A DNA stretch of 8,130 nt from an uncultured Oscillospiraceae bacterium. Lineage in GTDB: Bacteria > Bacillota > Clostridia > Oscillospirales > Ruminococcaceae. The position numbers and the translations under genes are program-made. Location: the NCBI GenBank assembly GCA_910587465.1, contig CAJUMS010000105.1:1-8130 (forward strand). The letters are read 5' to 3'. The notes beneath the pieces are model-generated. The model was not told where the DNA came from. It saw nothing but the letters and a program-made list of their open reading frames with translations, and made no database searches. This document shows positions 6,346 through 8,130 of the stretch, piece by piece. Positions within the stretch are counted from its first letter, which is position 1; each line of letters opens with the position of its first letter.

Positions 6346-7530
6346 ATGGAACAAACACAGGAATTACAGCGCTGGCGGCTTATCCTAGGTCAGGAAAGCG
6401 ACAAGCGCCTTTCGGGAATGAATATGCCGGCTCTCAACGAGGAGCAGGATCTAATGGACAAGGCGCTTGCGGCGATCTACAATAAAAGCGAGAACGGCGG
6501 CTTTGGAAACGGTGGCTCGGGTGCCGGGCACGGACCGTCAAATCCGCAGATCTCGCGCTGGCTGGGAGACGTACGCACGCTGTTTGACAAGGATCTCGTC
6601 AAGGTCATTCAGAACGACGCAATGAACCGCTGCGGTCTGAAACAGCTTATCTTCGAGCCGGAATTACTTGAGAACACCGAGCCGGACATCAACCTGGCCT
6701 CGACCATACTAACGCTCAAGGAGATGATCCCAAAACGCTCCAAGGACAGCGTCCGTGCGTTTATCCGCAAGATCGTCGAGGAGATAAACCGCCTTCTCGA
6801 GCAGGATATCCGCCGCGCCGTGACCGCCGCGGTCAACAAGCGCGCTCATTCGCCGATACCGTCAGCAGCGGCGCTCGACTACAAAATGACCATAAGCCGC
6901 AATTTAAAGCATTATTCACCCGAGCTTAAAACGATCGTTCCCGAGCATTTCTACTTTTTCGACCGCGCGTCAAAGACCGCCGCAAACAAATGGACGGTCA
7001 TTCTCGATATCGACCAGAGCGGTTCCATGGGCGAGTCGGTAATATATTCGTCGGTGGTAAGCTGCATACTCGCAAGCATGAGCGCGCTCAAAACGCGTAT
7101 CATTGCCTTCGACACGAGCATTGTCGACCTTACCGAAAAGAGCGCCGACCCCGTCGATCTGCTGTACGGCTTTCAGCTCGGCGGCGGTACGGATATCGAC
7201 AAATCGGTGGTGTACTGTCAGCAGTTCATCGAGAACCCGAAAAAGACGCTGTTCTTCCTTATCTCCGATCTTATGGAGGGCGGAAACCGCGCGGCGTTTG
7301 TCCGCCGAATGGAGGAAATGAAGTCCTCGGGCGTGACGGTGGTCTGCCTGCTCGCGCTCGCCGACAGAGGCAAGCCGTACTATGACGAGCAGATGGCGCA
7401 AAAGCTCTCGGGCTACGGTATCCCCTGCTTTGCCTGCAATCCGCAGAGACTTCCCGAGCTGCTCGAGCGCGTGCTCAAGGGACATGACTTGGGTGAGTTT
7501 GTCAAGTCGCTTGAGGGAAAAAAGAAATGA
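6346..7530 (+). CDS. VWA domain protein (YehP-like), partner of the MoxR ATPase
   Basis: A 394-residue protein. The N-terminus (ELQRWRLILGQ, 6-16) closely matches what I remember of E. coli YehP (about 378 residues). A Gly-rich linker follows at 51-63, then a helical region up to about 200. The C-terminal VWA domain (about 216-380) has a complete metal-ion-dependent adhesion site: Asp223-x-Ser225-x-Ser227 in DIDQSGSMG, Thr282 in LGGGTDI, and Asp308 in LISDLMEGG. ADPVDLLYGFQLGGGTDI is another YehP-like stretch. It lacks a signal peptide and membrane helices, so it acts in the cytoplasm. In known MoxR/VWA pairs the VWA protein links the ATPase ring to its target through the metal site, so the ATPase at 1673 is the natural partner. 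The stop overlaps the next start as ATGA. Confidence 0.95.
   Translation: MEQTQELQRWRLILGQESDKRLSGMNMPALNEEQDLMDKALAAIYNKSENGGFGNGGSGAGHGPSNPQISRWLGDVRTLFDKDLVKVIQNDAMNRCGLKQLIFEPELLENTEPDINLASTILTLKEMIPKRSKDSVRAFIRKIVEEINRLLEQDIRRAVTAAVNKRAHSPIPSAAALDYKMTISRNLKHYSPELKTIVPEHFYFFDRASKTAANKWTVILDIDQSGSMGESVIYSSVVSCILASMSALKTRIIAFDTSIVDLTEKSADPVDLLYGFQLGGGTDIDKSVVYCQQFIENPKKTLFFLISDLMEGGNRAAFVRRMEEMKSSGVTVVCLLALADRGKPYYDEQMAQKLSGYGIPCFACNPQRLPELLERVLKGHDLGEFVKSLEGKKK
7513..7517 (+). promoter_or_regulatory. Shine-Dalgarno site of the broken GNAT gene
   Basis: GAGGG within the end of the VWA gene lies 9 bases before the ATG at 7527. It shows that the acetyltransferase frame originally started at the ATGA overlap and not at the TTG at 7659, which has no such site. 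Confidence 0.6.
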
Positions 7531-8093
7531 ATACGCCGACACTTACAACGGAACGGCTTATATTGCGTAAATTCTCGGAAAATGATTTGGAAGCCCTGTT
7601 TAAAATTTACAGCGATGAAGAAGTTAACACCTTTCTGCCGTGGTTTCCGTAAAAAACATTGGTGGAAACATTGGCGTTTTACAAAAGTCGGTATGAAAGC
7701 GTTTATACTCGGAAACGCGCGTACAACTATGCCGTTTGCCTAAAAACCGATAATTATCCGATAGGATATATAAATGTCGGCGCGAAGGGCGCATATGACT
7801 TCGGCTACGCGCTTCGCAAGGAATTTTGGCGCAACGGATATATTACCGAGGCAGGCGGGGCGGTCATTGAACGATTAAAGAAAGACGGTATCCCATATAT
7901 TACCGCTACACATGATATCAACAATCCTAAAAGCGGCAAAGTAATGAAGCGGTTGAATATGATTTATCAATATTCATATGAAGAACAATGGCAGCCGAAA
8001 AATTATTTGGTCACATTCAGAATGTATCAATTAAATCTTGACGGAAATGGCAGCAGAGTTTACAAAGAATATTGGAATAATACTAATATCTAA
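7527..8093 (+). pseudogene. GNAT acetyltransferase (RimJ/RimL type) with in-frame stop
   Basis: One reading frame of 188 codon positions, from the ATG at 7527 to the TAA at 8091-8093, is interrupted only by a TAA at 7650-7652 (codon 42). Both halves belong to the same GNAT protein. Before the stop is the usual opening TTERLILRKFSENDLEALF and the phrase EEVNTFLPWFP. After it are the acetyl-CoA-binding region GYALRKEFWRNGYITEAGG and the NPKSGKVMKRL helix. The frame is unchanged across the stop, so this is a nonsense change and not a frameshift. Relatives that I recall often have Leu at this position, so TTA to TAA is a simple explanation. An intact enzyme would acetylate an amine on a protein or small molecule. 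The ATG overlaps the VWA stop. The gene is AT-rich compared with its neighbours. It could be a true pseudogene or a sequencing error near a low-quality contig end. Confidence 0.8.
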
Positions 8094-8130
8094 TCATCCT
8101 ATAGACAAAATCCACCTTCTCCCGGTAATA

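Noticed and set aside
6970..7542. Minus-strand ORF across the VWA domain (190 codons)
   Set aside because: It is antisense to an intact VWA metal site, with no domain of its own.
7659..8093. Separate 144-codon acetyltransferase gene starting at TTG
   Set aside because: There is no ribosome binding site, and the N-terminal GNAT strand and helix are encoded in the same frame just upstream, before the TAA. It is the rear part of one broken gene.
8094..8130. Possible operon terminator after the last gene
   Set aside because: No stem-loop followed by a T-run can be made out in these 37 bases; the sequence ends too soon to judge.
36..8130. CRISPR array, insertion sequence, tRNA or diversity-generating repeat
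   Set aside because: No regularly spaced direct repeats, transposase, terminal inverted repeats, tRNA-like cloverleaf or reverse transcriptase were seen. The strand is almost wholly occupied by coding sequence.

Overview
The window is the end of a contig from a bacterium. The first 35 bases are not genomic: positions 2-35 are an Illumina TruSeq read-2/index adapter left in the assembly, and base 1 is probably the last index base. The biological sequence starts at about position 36, inside a gene. Strong AAGGAG-type ribosome binding sites, very tight gene packing, a moderate-to-high GC body with AT-richer patches, and protein types common in gut Clostridia suggest a Firmicutes member, perhaps Oscillospiraceae/Ruminococcus-like from a metagenome. 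That placement is inference; no rRNA or other marker gene is present.

All genes are on the + strand and probably form one transcription unit whose promoter lies off the left edge. In order: (1) the 5'-truncated end of a large alpha-helical, HEAT-repeat-like protein (37-1659); (2) a MoxR-type AAA+ ATPase resembling E. coli YehL (1673-2758); (3) a DUF5682/YehM-like protein with an EreA/ChaN-like N-terminal part (2755-5058), overlapping the ATPase by ATGA; (4) a stand-alone GyrI-like ligand-binding domain (5072-5533); (5) an alpha/beta hydrolase (5561-6328); (6) a von Willebrand A (VWA) protein with an intact metal site, resembling YehP (6346-7530); (7) a GNAT acetyltransferase reading frame that overlaps gene 6 by ATGA and is broken by one in-frame TAA at codon 42 (7527-8093). 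The last 37 bases hold no gene, hairpin or terminator that I can see.

The core is the MoxR ATPase, DUF5682 and VWA set, the same trio as the poorly understood yehL-yehM-yehP genes of E. coli. In characterised MoxR/VWA pairs (RavA-ViaA, CbbQ-CbbO, NorQ-NorD, BchI-BchD) the ATPase ring and the VWA protein together remodel or activate a target protein. By analogy, the DUF5682 and HEAT-like proteins are candidate targets, adaptors or enzymes, but the substrate is unknown. The unusual feature here is that a GyrI-like ligand binder and an alpha/beta hydrolase sit between the DUF5682 and VWA genes. The hydrolase and GNAT segments are visibly AT-richer than the core, as expected for accessory genes added later.

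No tRNA, rRNA, CRISPR array, insertion sequence or long repeat was seen. No gene-free stretch exceeds 300 bases.
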